The translations under genes were made by a program, and so were the position numbers. A DNA stretch of 64,000 nucleotides. Origin: Protopterus annectens. Taxonomy: Eukaryota; Chordata; Ceratodontiformes; Protopteridae. The DNA is taken from the NCBI RefSeq assembly GCF_019279795.1, contig NC_056739.1, positions 18,207,292-18,271,291 of the forward strand, written 5' to 3'. Positions 34,715 to 46,407 of the stretch are shown here, piece by piece (the stretch's first letter is position 1; every line of letters begins with the position of its first letter). The notes beneath the pieces were generated by a model, which made no database searches, was not told where the DNA came from, and saw nothing but the letters and a program-made list of their open reading frames with translations.

Positions 34715-36358
34715 CATATGCTCCCCATATCTGTCCATCTTCCGGGACTCCTTGTTAGGCAGATGGACAATAGAGGAAGTTTCTGCAAGTTCCTTCTTGG
34801 TGGCTGCTGCCACCACCCATAGCATCAACAGGCACACCTTTTGAAAGAAATGGTTTGTTTTCAGGGGCAGTTATAAATTTATTGGGCCTCGGCGGAATTG
34901 ATTCCATGGTTTCTGGAAAGCTCCACGCCTTCCGACTCACTACAACTAAAAGTAGGTCAAAAGGCGGAGACACCCATGAGATGGAGGGTCAGGAACCAAA
35001 AGCGTCTGGGTACACAGACTCATCCTTAGAAGGGGCAAGAGACTTCCAGTTACCCCTCTAAGGATTTCCAGGATGTCTGAAAAAGAGACATCCTCAAAGG
35101 GGGAACATGGGGACCCTTCCGGCTCCTCCAAGTCTGTGTCTGAGGTGACTGACTCCAGTGAGTCCAAATGCTTCCTCTTGCATTTTCTCTTCCAAGGAGC
35201 CTTCCCCTGAGGCATGCTCAGGGAAAGTTTCGGAAGAGGTGGGGTCACCCAATGGGGCGTCCCAGGGCATAGGTTCCCAATGCTTGGTGTGGAGGGAAGG
35301 TTCCAAGGCAGACATCAGTATAGAAGGGGATGGAGCCAATGAAGCAGAGGGTGGAGCGGTCTCAGCAGACAGCACACTCCTCACCACTTCGAAGGCACAG
35401 CGGTCATGGATGAAGAGACACTCCAGCTCCAAAGGACCTGGAGATCTCCTCTGAACCAAGGGCGATGGCTCCGAGGCTGATGTAGGAGCCGAGCTCACCT
35501 GCACTGAAGCACCAAGAGAGAGAGGGGGGGTTGGACAAAGGTCCAATGCCACTCGCCCCCCTCAGAGCTGATGAGAGAGCATCGGCCCCTAGATCCCTCG
35601 ACAGACCAGGGTATCGAGGAGATCGGAGCAGTGGTCGGAACAGATAAACCTAGGGTTATTGGAACAGATGGTTTCACCACCACGACTTCCATGCACTCCG
35701 GCTCTGGACTGGATGCAGTCGGAGGAGGAATCGATGAAAACACTGGTTGGGTAGATGGCACCACTTCCTTCTGGGCTGGGCTTAACAACAATTTAGCAAA
35801 TACTTGAGCAGCCTCTTCACCACCCTCTCCATGTCATCATCCGAAAGGCTCCTGGATGACAGAGAGGAGTGTGCAGAAGACCAGTGACTACCTGCCACAG
35901 ATTGTAAAATGGAAGACTGTGGAACAAATCTCAGCGGCTCCAAGGAAGGGGACCTAGAACTTTTATGAGTCCGGGACGGCTCATAGACTGCTGATGGAGC
36001 CGCCGGAGAGACGGTCTTATTGGAGCCAACTGTCCTCTCCTTAGACTTATCTTAAGATTTGGTCGGCACTGAAGATGGAGCCAACGAAGATGCAGGCTTG
36101 TTGTCCTGTTTTTTTGCAGGCTGAGTTTCTCTAGATGCAGCTTCAAAAGGGGTTTTTAATAAACCTAGTAGAATAAGCTTGTTTTGTCTCTCCTGCAGGA
36201 CTCGTGCACTAAAGCCATGACAAATGGAACACAAGTCCTGCAGGTGAACAGCCCCTAAACAGTACACACAACTCATGTGCCCATCCATAAGGGACATTTT
36301 TTTTTTGGCAACGCAAGTCGCATTTTTTAAACCTTGATGCTTTAGGATCCTTGGACAT
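34715..36358 (-). pseudogene. DIRS-E gag, N-terminal and middle part
   Basis: ATG 36358 opens MSKDPKASRFKKCDL; the zinc-binding module is spread over two frames (36052-36426: KKKMSLMDGHMSCVYCLGAVHL, CSICHGFSARVLQERQNK). The Ser/Pro-rich middle (35094-35791) and EVVSRKAWSFPETMESIPPR (34755-34973) follow. Many indels. It joins the C-terminal part at 8560-9339 across DIRS-C. Confidence 0.78.
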
Positions 36359-36952
36359 GGTAATACACAAGTTAGCCAAAAAATTACAGTAACTGACAAA
36401 AAACACTTTTTTTTTTTTAAACACAAGAGAAGGAAAGAGGAGATAGCCTCTAAATTAAATGGCTACTTCCCCTAATGAAAGAAGAGCCTCTAACAAAAAC
36501 GGCTTCTCCGCAAGTAAAAAGGAGGGACAGAAAAAGGGGAAAGCCCTCTAATTTAAATGGGCAGCCGACAGGGATCAGAAAGGCAAGGTAGGCCCACGGA
36601 AACGACAGCCACAACAAAAGAATCAACAAACAGCCGAGGTTTTAAAGGGGGGTAGTAGAATATAGGAAAAATTAGACTAACTCTACCAGTATACCAAAAA
36701 CTATCTGAAAACAGTCACAATATTCAAAAATTAGCACAAGAAAAAAAATACTTAGCCAGAGCCAGCAGAAGACTATCTCAACGCTGCAAGCAGCAAACGA
36801 CATCTGGGTAGCTACTGCTAGGCATGTTGGGACAGGGGTTAGCCTCAGGACAGTAAAGACTTTTTGAGCTATAGTATGTGGCCGAGTCGCAGCAGAGTTC
36901 AGTTCTGAACCCAAACAGAAAGAAGGAAGGTGAGATAGGGATAACATAACAT
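36359..36952. repeat. DIRS-E leader and 5' inverted terminal repeat (right)
   Basis: The leader (36359-36792) has a poly-T run at 36409-36418 and three CCTCTAA..AAANGGC-like repeats at 36445-36570. The repeat 36793-36952 (GCAAACGACATCTGGGTAG to ATAACATAACAT) mirrors 5272-5462. Confidence 0.82.
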
Positions 36953-38960
36953 CTGTAAGTTAGGAAAGGAAGAGCAAATTGGTTTATAGCTTGGATTTAG
37001 TTCCTAGATGTCAACCATGTTTTCAGAATTAATTTAAGTCTTCTAAAGTATTCCTTACTAAGTTTTATTCGCATTTGTTCATGTTTTATTGTTGATCCTT
37101 CATCAATTCCCAAATATTTATACACTCCTTCTTCCTCAAGTTCTTTCATATCACATTCTTGTCCCAAACTGTTTTCCTGGGGCTGCAGTTTTCCTGCTTT
37201 AAAGGTTGATTTTCCACACTTAAAGACCAAATGACATTCTTATATCATCTGAAAAAGTTTTGATAACCTGCAGCTGTGCTTTCAATTCCTCATCTGATGA
37301 GCTATACAGTTTTAAATCATTGACAAAGAGAAGATGAGAAGTCTTTACACGTTGTTGTTTTTAGGAGCCAAATTGTAGCTATAACCTAAGCTGTTAAGTA
37401 AACAACTTAATGGGTTAATGGCAAGGCAGAATAGCAACTGACAAAGAGTCACCCTGGAATATCCCCCTTTGAATTTTTATCCCTGGGCTAATAATCTGTC
37501 CTTTATCATGGCTCAATTGCAGAGTGGTCTGTCACTGTTTCATGGTCACTGTAATGTAGTCGATCAGTGTAGGGTGTATCTTATACATTTTTAAGCACAT
37601 TTTATCCATTAATGTGAGATACTATCAAATGCTTTTTGTAGTCAATCCATGCCATACTTAGATTCTTCTCCTTTTTACAGTTCTCCACTATGACTTTATT
37701 TTACAACAAATGATCCTTTGTTCCATGACTTTCTTTTATTGTGCTTTTGTTCTATTGCCATAATTTGAGTTTTCTTCTAAATGACTATAAACTCTGTCGG
37801 CATCAATTCCCTTGTATAGTTTATACATTGTCGGAAGGCAAGTTATTGGTCTATATTTTTAGGGTAGCTTGCAGGTTCTCTCTTAAGTAGGAGCATTGCT
37901 TTTCCTGTTGTTGAACAGGTTGGTGTCTGTTCAGGGTGTGCATATAAGTAGTTCTTACTCATGGCTAAATCTTTGTGCAAAGATGTTAATACTTTCAGCC
38001 AAAAGTTAGGTACTATATCTGGGCCTGGGGTTTTCCATTTAGAGGCTATCCTTAACTTTGTTTTAATCTCTCTGGCTGTTACTTCATCCCATTTCATATC
38101 CTACATCTTTAACCCTCTTATTCTTTCTTTTACTTCTTCTATACACTTAGCATCTTTGTTATGTTCCACAGGATCTTCAGAGATACTTCTTTAAAATGTA
38201 TCTATTTCCTCTTTTTGGCGGTCTTTCAATTGCTTTAACCTTATTTCCCAATTCTCTATAAAACTTTTTTGGGTCATCAATAAATTGCTTATTTTGTACT
38301 TTTCCTTTATATTTATCTTTTTTTCTTCTAAGTTTTTTCGCCTATGCTGAAATTTTTATTTTATTTGCGATAGTGCAGGACAGATCTTGGCCTGTTCTAA
38401 TACTGCACATTGCTTTTATCACATCTTTCTTAGTATATCTGTTGATCTGTTCCCTCTTCTACAGTCTTCTAACAGTGACACTTCTTGTCTTAATTGCTTT
38501 ATAGCTTTCTCTATTCGCTATCTCCATGATGGTATTCAATTTCTCCTCTTCCTTTCCCTCACTACCCCATGTCCTTGTGGTAAAACTTTATCAGTTATTA
38601 ATTTAGCAGCACAGTAATATATCCTGTTTACTTCTGTTATATCACATGAATCACTATGGACAGTCCTAATTACTGTGTTCATTTGTTTTATTAAACTTCT
38701 AACTTTTGGGGTTTTACTGACCTTCTGCAGTCTATTTCTCTCACTGATCTTAATATATCTATACATGTCTATTAAATCAAGCAGCTCTTCTCTTACTTTA
38801 TTTTCTTCCAAACTGAGGGTGCATCCCTTGTTTTCTGTTTCCTGTGGGCATTCTATAGAAAGTTCTACAGCATCTTCCTCTGGCACATTCTCTTTAATTT
38901 CATCCTGTGCCATCTGTTGCTCTGTCATATTGGAAGTCACTGGCCTCTCACTCCAACATT
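36953..38960 (-). pseudogene. R4/Dong-like reverse transcriptase (N-terminal and RT part)
   Basis: Minus-strand blocks: an N-terminal domain in 38536-38940 (LQKVSKTPKVRSLIKQMNTV, INRIYYCAAKLITDKVL-like), KWKTPGPDIVPNFWLKVLTS (38030-38060), a DxLQKAFDSISH-like block (about 37640), GIFQGDSLCQLLFCLAINPL (about 37440), an active site reading FVNDLKLYSSSD (37300-37335) and KYLGIDEGSTIKHEQMRIKL (37060-37120). The first Asp of the usual YMDD-type box is Asn, so the enzyme is probably dead. It continues at 5271 beyond DIRS-E. Confidence 0.82.
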
Positions 38961-40366
38961 AGCTGTGTCAGTTTCCACAGTTTCCTGTTCCTTCCCTTGC
39001 TGTCTTGCTTCAAGTGAACGTTTATACTGGTTTCCTGTGGAAGGCTCCAAATTATCTTCATATGGCACTTGACCAATTGCTTCCTGTTCACTGGTTTGCC
39101 CTTAATTTGGATATCCATTACTCTATCCTGTTGTGGTGCTTTTTTAATTAGATTTTCTACACTGAATCCTTAATTTTGCAGGTACTTCATAACCTCGTTT
39201 TCTATTTGTTCAACTTCTCCATTACTAATCTCCTTTTCTACATTTCCTCTTTATCTTCTTATTGTTTGTATTGTAAAGTTATCCATGTCTGGATTCCTTT
39301 TTGCCTGTATTTCTCTTTAAATATCTTTGGTGCTGCTCTTTTTGTACTGGTTAGTTTTGCTTTCTCCTTTGCATAAATAGTACATATTAAATCTCATTTT
39401 CTTTCTCATATCCATATTTCTTCTTCAGATGTTACCTGATCTTCCTGTTTCTCCCTACTTTGGGGACTCACTCCACCCTGCTGTGATGTAACCTGTGTTA
39501 GATCTTCTACACTAAATCTTTCACTTTGCAGGGATTCCATAACTTCAACTTCTATTTTTTTAATTTCTACTTTACTAATCTTCTTTTCCACATTCCATCT
39601 TTGTGGTATTATTTTTTATTGTGAAATTTTCCATATCTGGATGCCTTTGCCTGTATTTCTCTTCAAATATATTTGGGGCTGCCAACTTTACATTGATTAA
39701 TTTTGTCTTTCTCCTTTGCAAAAATATTGCACCATATCAAATCACTCTCTTTCCCATGTCCATATTTCTTTTTTATACTTTTCAAATATCTCTTGGTTTT
39801 GTTTTTTATATTTTTGCACCTCCTCAGATGCTCCTTTTTCCAAATAGTTCAAGTTTTTTTTTTAGATCTATATACTGTTTTTCACAAATCTGTTGTATTA
39901 ATGAACACAAATTATCATTTGAAGCTTCTGACAAGTTTTCTTTCCTCTAATTTCTCTTAATCGTTTTGTATATCTTGTGTCTGGAAATTCTGGGCTTTCT
40001 GCACAGTAGTAACAACACTTAATTTCGTTCTTATCCTCAATAGTCCACTTTATCATCTATATGGCTCTTGTTTGGCCTATCAGTTTTTGTGGACTACTAT
40101 TTCCTTCTACAACAGGGGGACATCCTCCCACTGGGTCTGGCCTGGCCCCATTGCAGTACTTTATCCATGTTTTGAGGATTCTACACTGTCATTTTTTCCA
40201 GTCCTGGCACCAGTGTGCCTACCAGGAATGGGCAATTTTTATCTTGGGACCAGTGCACCCAACTATCTTTGTTTTTGACTTGCTTCTCTCCATGACATAT
40301 GCTGTATAAATATAGTCTATATATCTGTGTCGACTTGGTGAGATTTTACTAAAACAGGGTCCACCT
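38961..40366 (-). repeat. R4-like 5' region with repeated modules
   Basis: Two related copies of a module of about 340 bp lie at roughly 39200-39540 and 39545-39880 (shared CTTTGCATAAATA, CTGTATTTCTCTTCAAATAT, CATATTTCTTCTTCAGATG). A third copy is at 3480-3770. Minus-strand translations are EK-rich (EKKISKVEIKKIEVEVMESL). The outermost part (40000-40310) gives KCCYYCAESPEFPDTRYTKR-like protein. The outer edge is not sharply defined. Confidence 0.6.
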
Positions 40367-40385
40367 CATGAAGGTACTCACCAAG

Positions 40386-40960
40386 ACTTGAGGATGAATT
40401 CAGTTTCAACACTACTACTCTCCTTTGCTTGCTGACTTTTCATCTCTCCACTCAGACTCCTATAAGATCTGGTGAATGAAGCTAAAGATGAAGGTCTGGA
40501 AGATCTCCTGTCTTGTAATACGGATGAACCTAGGACTCCTTGGTTCTGGTGAGAACTGGGGTTGATTATGGATCCCAAAAGCTGATGTACATGATCTTCA
40601 CATCTTATTCAAGAGCAGAAATTGGATCCAGTAATCTTTTCCTTTATTTCTTTCACTTGTCAGTATTAGTATGCTTAGCCTTGGATTTCTCTTATGTTTT
40701 AGTCTTATCAGTTTCTCTTCCTTTCTTTTCCTTAGCCGATAAACAGGTGGAGGTGGAGAGAGATGGCTCGGCAGGCAAAAGACTCAACTACTAATTTTTT
40801 TCCCTCTGTTGAACAGCCCTAGCACTGAAAGAAGCACAAGCCTGACAAGAGGTCTCTTAAGTGCTCTGCCCCAGGCAGAAGACACATTTCTGGTGGGGGT
40901 CATCTGGTGGCAGATTATGGCTGCACTCCAAACATTTTTCAAATCTTGGGTCTCAGACAT
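40386..40960 (-). pseudogene. DIRS-X gag, N-terminal part
   Basis: ATG 40960 starts MSET; in shifted frames the Cys/His module is recognisable (FGVQP..PPPEMCLLPG..LRDLLSGLC), followed by a Ser-rich stretch (RRSSRPSSLASFTRSYRSLS, 40378-40578). It is another DIRS copy, truncated at the R4-like border near 40370. Its 3' portion is not found in the window. Confidence 0.6.
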
Positions 40961-41168
40961 AGCGGACCCTACCAATAAAATATCCAAACACACTAACGAC
41001 AATAATGTAAGGCAAATTTAGTAGAAAAAACACTATCTAAATATTACAAAATAATGATCTAAAACTACCTATAAACAGGAAGTATAAATGTAAAAAACCC
41101 TTGTAACAAACCTAACTTATTTAAGCAATCTACTTATTAAGTCCAAAAGCTTTAACTAACTGCAGAAA
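40961..41168 (-). other. DIRS-X leader
   Basis: AT-rich non-coding sequence upstream of the X gag start, ending where DIRS-F enters at 41169. No gene is seen. Confidence 0.5.
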
Positions 41169-41358
41169 AAAGAAGTTATGTCTTACCATAACATTCCATC
41201 TGTATTGATGATCCTCATTCAGTCATTACACATGGGTATCAGTTCTGAGCTCGGAACCGAGCTGGCCATTTTCCAAGCTTGCGTCAGCTTCAAACTCTCG
41301 AGCTAAACTCTTACCAACAATTCCCCTCTCCCTGTTACCTCAGATTGAGTTTGCAAGT
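41169..41358. repeat. DIRS-F 3' inverted terminal repeat (left)
   Basis: Same arrangement as the others: extension with GTTATG..CATAAC (spacer one base shorter, TCTTAC), CACATGGG, GAGCTCGGAACCGAGC, CAATTCCCCTCTCCCTGTTA and CAGATTGAGTTTGC. The partner repeat lies outside the window. Confidence 0.82.
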
Positions 41359-41450
41359 TAAAGAAGGTAGAGGCTACCTCTGGTCAAATAACCAAAGAGA
41401 ACTGGATGGTGAGATCCACTAGAAACCACAGGAGGGGGAAGGAGGGAGGG

Positions 41451-41553
41451 TCATAATGACTGAATGAGGATCAACAATACAGATGGAACATTATGGTAAG
41501 ACATAACTTCTTTATCTGATATTGTTAATCCTTGTTCATTCCTTACGCATAGG
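41451..41553. repeat. DIRS-F internal complementary region
   Basis: AATGAGGATCAACAATACAG..CATAACTTCTTT, then ATCTGATATTGTTAATCCTT. Confidence 0.85.
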
Positions 41554-41569
41554 ACAGAGTCCCCAGCTA

Positions 41570-43409
41570 CCTCTATTCTTGGGAGGCTCTCATGGAAGGA
41601 CATTCCTGAGCACCATAGAACCGAAAGATACTCTTCCCCTGAAGGCCAAATCCAATTTGTAATGATTGATGAAGGTATGAGGCATAGCCCAAGCTGCAGC
41701 TGACAAATGTCATGTAAAGAAGCTCTGGCATGGAAGGCAGCAGAAGTTGCCACTGACCTTGTTGAATGAGCTTTCATGGTAGTAGGCAACAAGATATTAC
41801 GTTGTGTGTAAACAAAGGTCACACAGTCCTTCAACCATCTAGCTAATGTGAGCTTAGCAACAGCCGATCCTAATCTAGATCCAGAAAAGGCCAAAAATAA
41901 CTGGTCAGATTTACGAAAGGGTTTAGTCCTGTTTAAGTAAAAATGGATTTGCCTGTGTATATCTAGGGTATGTAGGCAATACTCTCCTCTGTTTGAATGG
42001 TTGGGAAAGAAAACTGGCAATTCAATGGCTTAATTAATGGACATTTCAGAGATCACTATAGGCAGAAATGACAGATTAGTTCTCAGACACACTCTATCTC
42101 TATGAAAAATCAAGTATGGAGTCTTGATACATAAAGCTTGAAGTTCAAAAATATGTCTGGCAGAAGTAATAGCGACCAAAAACAAGGTTTTCCATTACAA
42201 ATACTTGAGATCGCAAGAAGAAGGTGGTTCAAAAGGTGCCATTGTCAGAGCTTGTAGAACTAATGATAAATCCCATGGTTGAATAGGTTCTCTGAAAGGT
42301 AGCTTCAGATGATTCACACCTTTTATGAAAGTCTTGCGCAATTTATGGGATATAAGAGAGGAATCTTGGACACCCTCATGAAAATTAGAAATTGCAGCCA
42401 AATGAACTCTAATGGTGGAGGCCGATAGACCCGACTGAAACAAGTCGGCCAGATAGTCTAGTATTATCGACACTGGTGCTGAAAAGGGGTCTACTTGTTT
42501 ATCTTTCAGCCAACAGGTAAATCTTTTCCACTTGCTCAGATAAGTAATTCTAGTGGAAGACTTATGAGAAGCAATGAGAATATCACGTACTGGTAAAGAA
42601 AGATGATTCTGCCTGGCAATCAAGGGAATTTGAGTAGCCAAGCCGTTAGCTTCAGGCTGTTCAGGTTGGGATGAATCAGGTTCTGTGGGTGTGAGATCAA
42701 CTCCGGGATTGGATGGAGAATCCATGGTCGATCTAGTAGGCGAGGCCAAAGGAATGGGAACCAAATCTGTCATGGCCAATACGGTGCTATGAGGATTACC
42801 TTGCTCTTCAACCGCCGGACTTTCTTCAGAAATTAGGGAATGAGAGAAAAGGGCGGAAAAGCATAGAGAAGACCCGAGGGCCAATCGTGAACTACAGCGT
42901 CCTTGGGTGACTATCCCAGTGGGGGAATCAGGGTGAAGTAGTTGCTGCATTTGTAGTTGGTCAGGGATGCAAAGAGGATGCAGCAAGGACGGCCCCAGCA
43001 GTAGAAGATCTCCGCCGCTATCAAGGGATTCAGGGAACACTCGTGAGGTTGAAGAATGCACCTGCTGAGTCTGCCTGCTATCACGTTGGAACTCCCAGGA
43101 ATGTGCATTGCTAGAAGAAAATGGTTGGTAGCCATCACCTATTGCCATATCCTCATGGCCTCTCGACAAAAGGGGTAAGATTTGGTTCCACCTTGCTTGT
43201 TGATGTACCAGACCACCGCCATGTTGTCTGATTGAATCGCAATTGTCCCAGATGGCAGCAGGGGATGGAATGCTTGCAACGCCAGAAGCACCACCCTCAG
43301 CTCTAGAACATTTATATGCAGATGTGCCTCCAGTTTGGACCAAGTGCCTTGGACTGTCTGTCCCTGACATAGCCCCCCCCCACCCCATCATGGAGGCGTC
43401 CGTGGTCAC
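41570..43409 (-). pseudogene. DIRS-F tyrosine recombinase
   Basis: ORF 42195-43409 (404 aa) spans the N-terminal extension (NPHSTVLAMTDLVPIPLA), ASHKSSTRITYLSKWKRF, LAAISNFHEG and KTFIKGVNHLKLPFRE to LSLVLQALTMAPFEPPSSCD. The catalytic part in 41451-42020 has DIHRQIHFYLNRT and AHSTRSVATSAAFHARASL (His, Arg); a frameshift then moves the FINHYKLD-like Tyr block out of frame. The first catalytic block at about 42150 reads HIFELQAL-like, so the first Arg is doubtful. Confidence 0.82.
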
Positions 43410-44743
43410 TGTGGCCTTGTGTTGCTGGGGGGGGAAAGGAGAAAGACCATTGTGAGAGAATGTGCGTCATCCACCAATTTAAATCCTGTTTGCACCTGTA
43501 GGTTACTCGAATCATGGCTGAAAGAGGATGCTGAAAAGGATACCACTGGGTGAGCAGTAGCCATTGTAGAAGCATCATGTGAAACCTGGCCAGAGGAACA
43601 ATGGTGATGGAGGCTGCCATGGAACCCAACAGCTGTAGAACTGAGTAAGATGTGGATTTTTCCTTTGAAAGGATAGGAATTAGTTGTTGCTTTATCCTTA
43701 GAATTCTGTGCTCTGGAATAGCAGCTCTGCAGGTTTTTGTGTCCAAGATAACCCCTATGAATTCTGTTGACTGAGATGGGGTGAGATTGGATTTTTGCCA
43801 GTTTACGGTTATGCCTAGCCTTTGAGCAGCGAGGAGAGAGTATGCCAGGGCTTTTTCCAGTAGATGTCTGGTGGGGGAAATGAGCCAGTCATCTAGGCAA
43901 GGAAACACCTGGAATCCTTGAAGTCGCAAGTGAGCTGTGACAACTGCCATGCACTTTGTGAACACTCTGGGGGCTGCAGAGAGTCTGAAGGGCAGTACTC
44001 TGAACTGGTAGTGACTGGCTCCTGCACGGAAGCGCAGAAATCTTCTTGATGGTCTGTCCACCTTTATGTGGTAGTATGCATCTTGAAGATCTATAGAGCA
44101 CATCCAATCGTCTTTTTCCAAAAGCGGGAGGATAGACTGTATTGTGACCATCTGGAATTTTTGTACTCTCACAAACTTGTTCAATACACTGAGAGCATAA
44201 ATTGGTCTCCAGTCCCCAGTTTTCTTTGGCACCAAAAATAGTCTTGAGTAGAATCCGGATCCTATCTGCTCTGGAGGGACTATTTGGATGACTCTCTTTC
44301 TTAGAAGCTTTTTTTATCTCTAGTGCTGCTTCCTCCCTTTAACTGGTTGGAAAGTTGGGAAGATTTGTTGAAAGGACACGACAAAGATCGAAGGAGATAT
44401 GATAACCTCTGGTTATTATCCTTTGTACCCAGGAATCGGTGGTGATGGTTAGCCAGGCAGAAGGGTACAAGGAGAAACGTCCCCTAACCACCTCCAGAGG
44501 AAAGGAGTCGGGCCGCTCTTCAGGAGCACTGGTAGGATTGACCACGGAAAGAATCTCTGGGACTCTGGTTATGCAGACCCCCTCTGCCCCTAAAGGAGCG
44601 TCTTCCCTGTGAGTTTCCCCCTCTGCCACTGGGGGAGAACTAGGCCTGTGTGCCACAAAAAGGACCCTGAGATTTCTTGAACCATATTGTCCCACTCTTT
44701 TGGTTTCTGGAGAAAGCACATTGAGGGGAAGAATAATGGACAC
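42911..44743 (-). pseudogene. DIRS-F reverse transcriptase / RNase H / Dam-like
   Basis: ORF 43312-44235 (307 aa) has VPKKTGDWRPIYALSVLN, CSIDLQDAYYHIKVD, LPFRLSAAPRVFTK and FPCLDDWLISPTRH (Tyr of YLDD is Cys; both Asp kept). The RT N-terminal part lies in 44339-44743. RNase H (TTDASMMGWGGAMSG) follows a C-run of 9-10 at 43372. The methylase-like piece is in 42911-43138 (PHECSLNPLIAAEIF..CWGRPCCILFASL). Confidence 0.83.
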
Positions 44744-46388
44744 CTACGGCAGAAAGTATCTTAACGTCCTGTTCACATCTGGCCAGTGTGCTTTTATCTT
44801 TGGGCCCAAACAACAAGGAGGCCTCAATGGGGGCATTAGGAAAAGAAGACTTAAGGGTTCCTCGAAGTTGCACAAGCACATCCAGGCGTGTCATCTCAAG
44901 ACCGCAGCTGAACCCGCTGCTCTAGTTGCTCCTTCTAATGCATGAGGTATTAGTCGCATAGAGGAGTTAGATATAGATTCAATGGTGGCCAGCTGAGAGG
45001 CCACTTTGTCACAGACCTCATCAGACACGGCACCAGCCAAGGTTACAGAGAGCTCAGAAACCAGATCCATTTGAAGCCTAGTAAAATGTGCCATATAATT
45101 CAGGGACCTGATAGCAAAGGTCACTGAAGCAAAAGTGCACTTCCCTATCCTGTCCAGGGCCTGGGACTCTGTTAGACGGATGGACAGTCTGGCTTTCTTC
45201 TTCTACCAGATCCTTTTTTGTTGCGGCCGCCACCACCAAAGCATCCACAGGAAGACCTTTGGATCAATGGGGATCTGAAGCAGGAGGGAACAAGATATTA
45301 TCTGGTCTCCGGGGAATAGCTTCGACAGTATCAGGAGCCTTCCAAGCACGCTGCAGGATGAGCTAGACAAGTTCATCGGCAGGTGGAGTAACCCAGGAGA
45401 TAGGGGGCCGGGTGCAAAAGGCCTGCAGGAACACAGATTCCTCAGAGGTCAGATTAGAGGACTGCCAGTCACCTCTCTGTTTCAGGATTTCGAGGATATC
45501 ACCAAAGGATACCTTAGAGGGTAACCGAGGGGATCCTTCCCCCTCATCGAAATCTGTGTCTTCGGTGAGGGACTCCTCTGTGGAGTCCATGTGCTTACTC
45601 TTACATGAAGTTTTCCGGTGGACCTCCTCAGCGGGAGAAGCTGGAGAACACAGCAGAAAAGGGGATTCCTGAGGGAATATGTCCTGCGGCCCTTGCACCC
45701 GGTGTCTGTTAGATGCGACTTGTAGCAGAGGAGGGCGGAGGTATAGACAGTCCGGTATCGCCAGCAGCAGTGAAATCCTTCTCCATCAGTTGGAAGGCTG
45801 GTCCACCCAAAGAGGAGTGTATGTCTAGGACAGGGGTTACCCCTCCCTTAAGTGGCTCAGCCTGCCGACCCGGAGTCCCTGGATGGCTGTGGGGCAGCAA
45901 GCTACGCGTGTCACAGCTGACATCCTGGGTCGTAACAAAACTTTCCTGCCACGAAGGCAACTGCAGTTCCTTAGTGAGATCCATAAAGGGAACCGCAGAA
46001 GGGGAAGACTGTGCTATATCCATGGATTTCAAAGGCAATGAAGGAGGAGAATAAGAAGGGGTCTTTGGAGATGGGAGATCACCTCCCAAGGAAGGATAGT
46101 TCCTGAGGGGTGGGACACCTCTGTACAAGAGTACCTAGTCCACAAGACGCAACATATGTTCGGAAGGGCTTCTAGTGGACCTCACAAAGACTGAGGGAGA
46201 AACAGGCCTGTTCACAGAAGAGGAAGACTCGGTGCCCATCTTATCTGACTGCACCGAGGACAACGGTTCCGAGACAGACTGGACTACTGTTGTCTGCACT
46301 GAAGTCATCGGTGCCGAGGTCATTGTCTGCACCGACACAGGGATTGGTGCCGAAGTGGTTGTCAGTGCCGAAGCTGGAACCGACAAAA
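44640..46388 (-). pseudogene. DIRS-F gag, middle and C-terminal part
   Basis: SMRLIPHALEGATRAAGSAA (44891-45124), FPNAPIEASLLFGPKDKSTLA and CEQDVKILSAVGVHYS (44640-44894), SKHMDSTEESLTEDTDFDEG (45363-45698), a Ser/Pro-rich part (45709-46128) and repeated TTSAPI/TSAPM motifs (46135-46386). Several frame breaks. The zinc-finger N-terminus lies beyond DIRS-H. Confidence 0.75.
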
Positions 46389-46407
46389 CTTTTAGTTATG
46401 TACTTAA

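Larger units (their letters stand above)
5272..36952 (-). mobile_element. DIRS-E: complete but split DIRS element, host of DIRS-C
   Basis: Outermost complete DIRS copy (about 6.3 kb without the nested DIRS-C). It begins AAAGAAGTTATG at 5272 and ends ..ATAACATAACAT at 36952. Removing it joins CACTCCAAAA to CTGTAAGTTAG and restores the R4-like frame LTY-SFGVI with no duplicated target. The ICR at 5677-5775 contains the same two ends fused. The genes are heavily eroded, as expected of an early insertion in the stack. Confidence 0.92.
41169..46388 (-). mobile_element. DIRS-F: 3' portion, interrupted by DIRS-H
   Basis: Starts AAAGAAGTTATG after CTGCAGAAA. The ICR (41451-41553) predicts a 5' end ..CAATATCAGAT that lies to the right of the window, beyond DIRS-H. 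Recombinase, RT and the C-terminal and middle parts of gag are present. DIRS-H interrupts gag at 46389. Confidence 0.88.
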
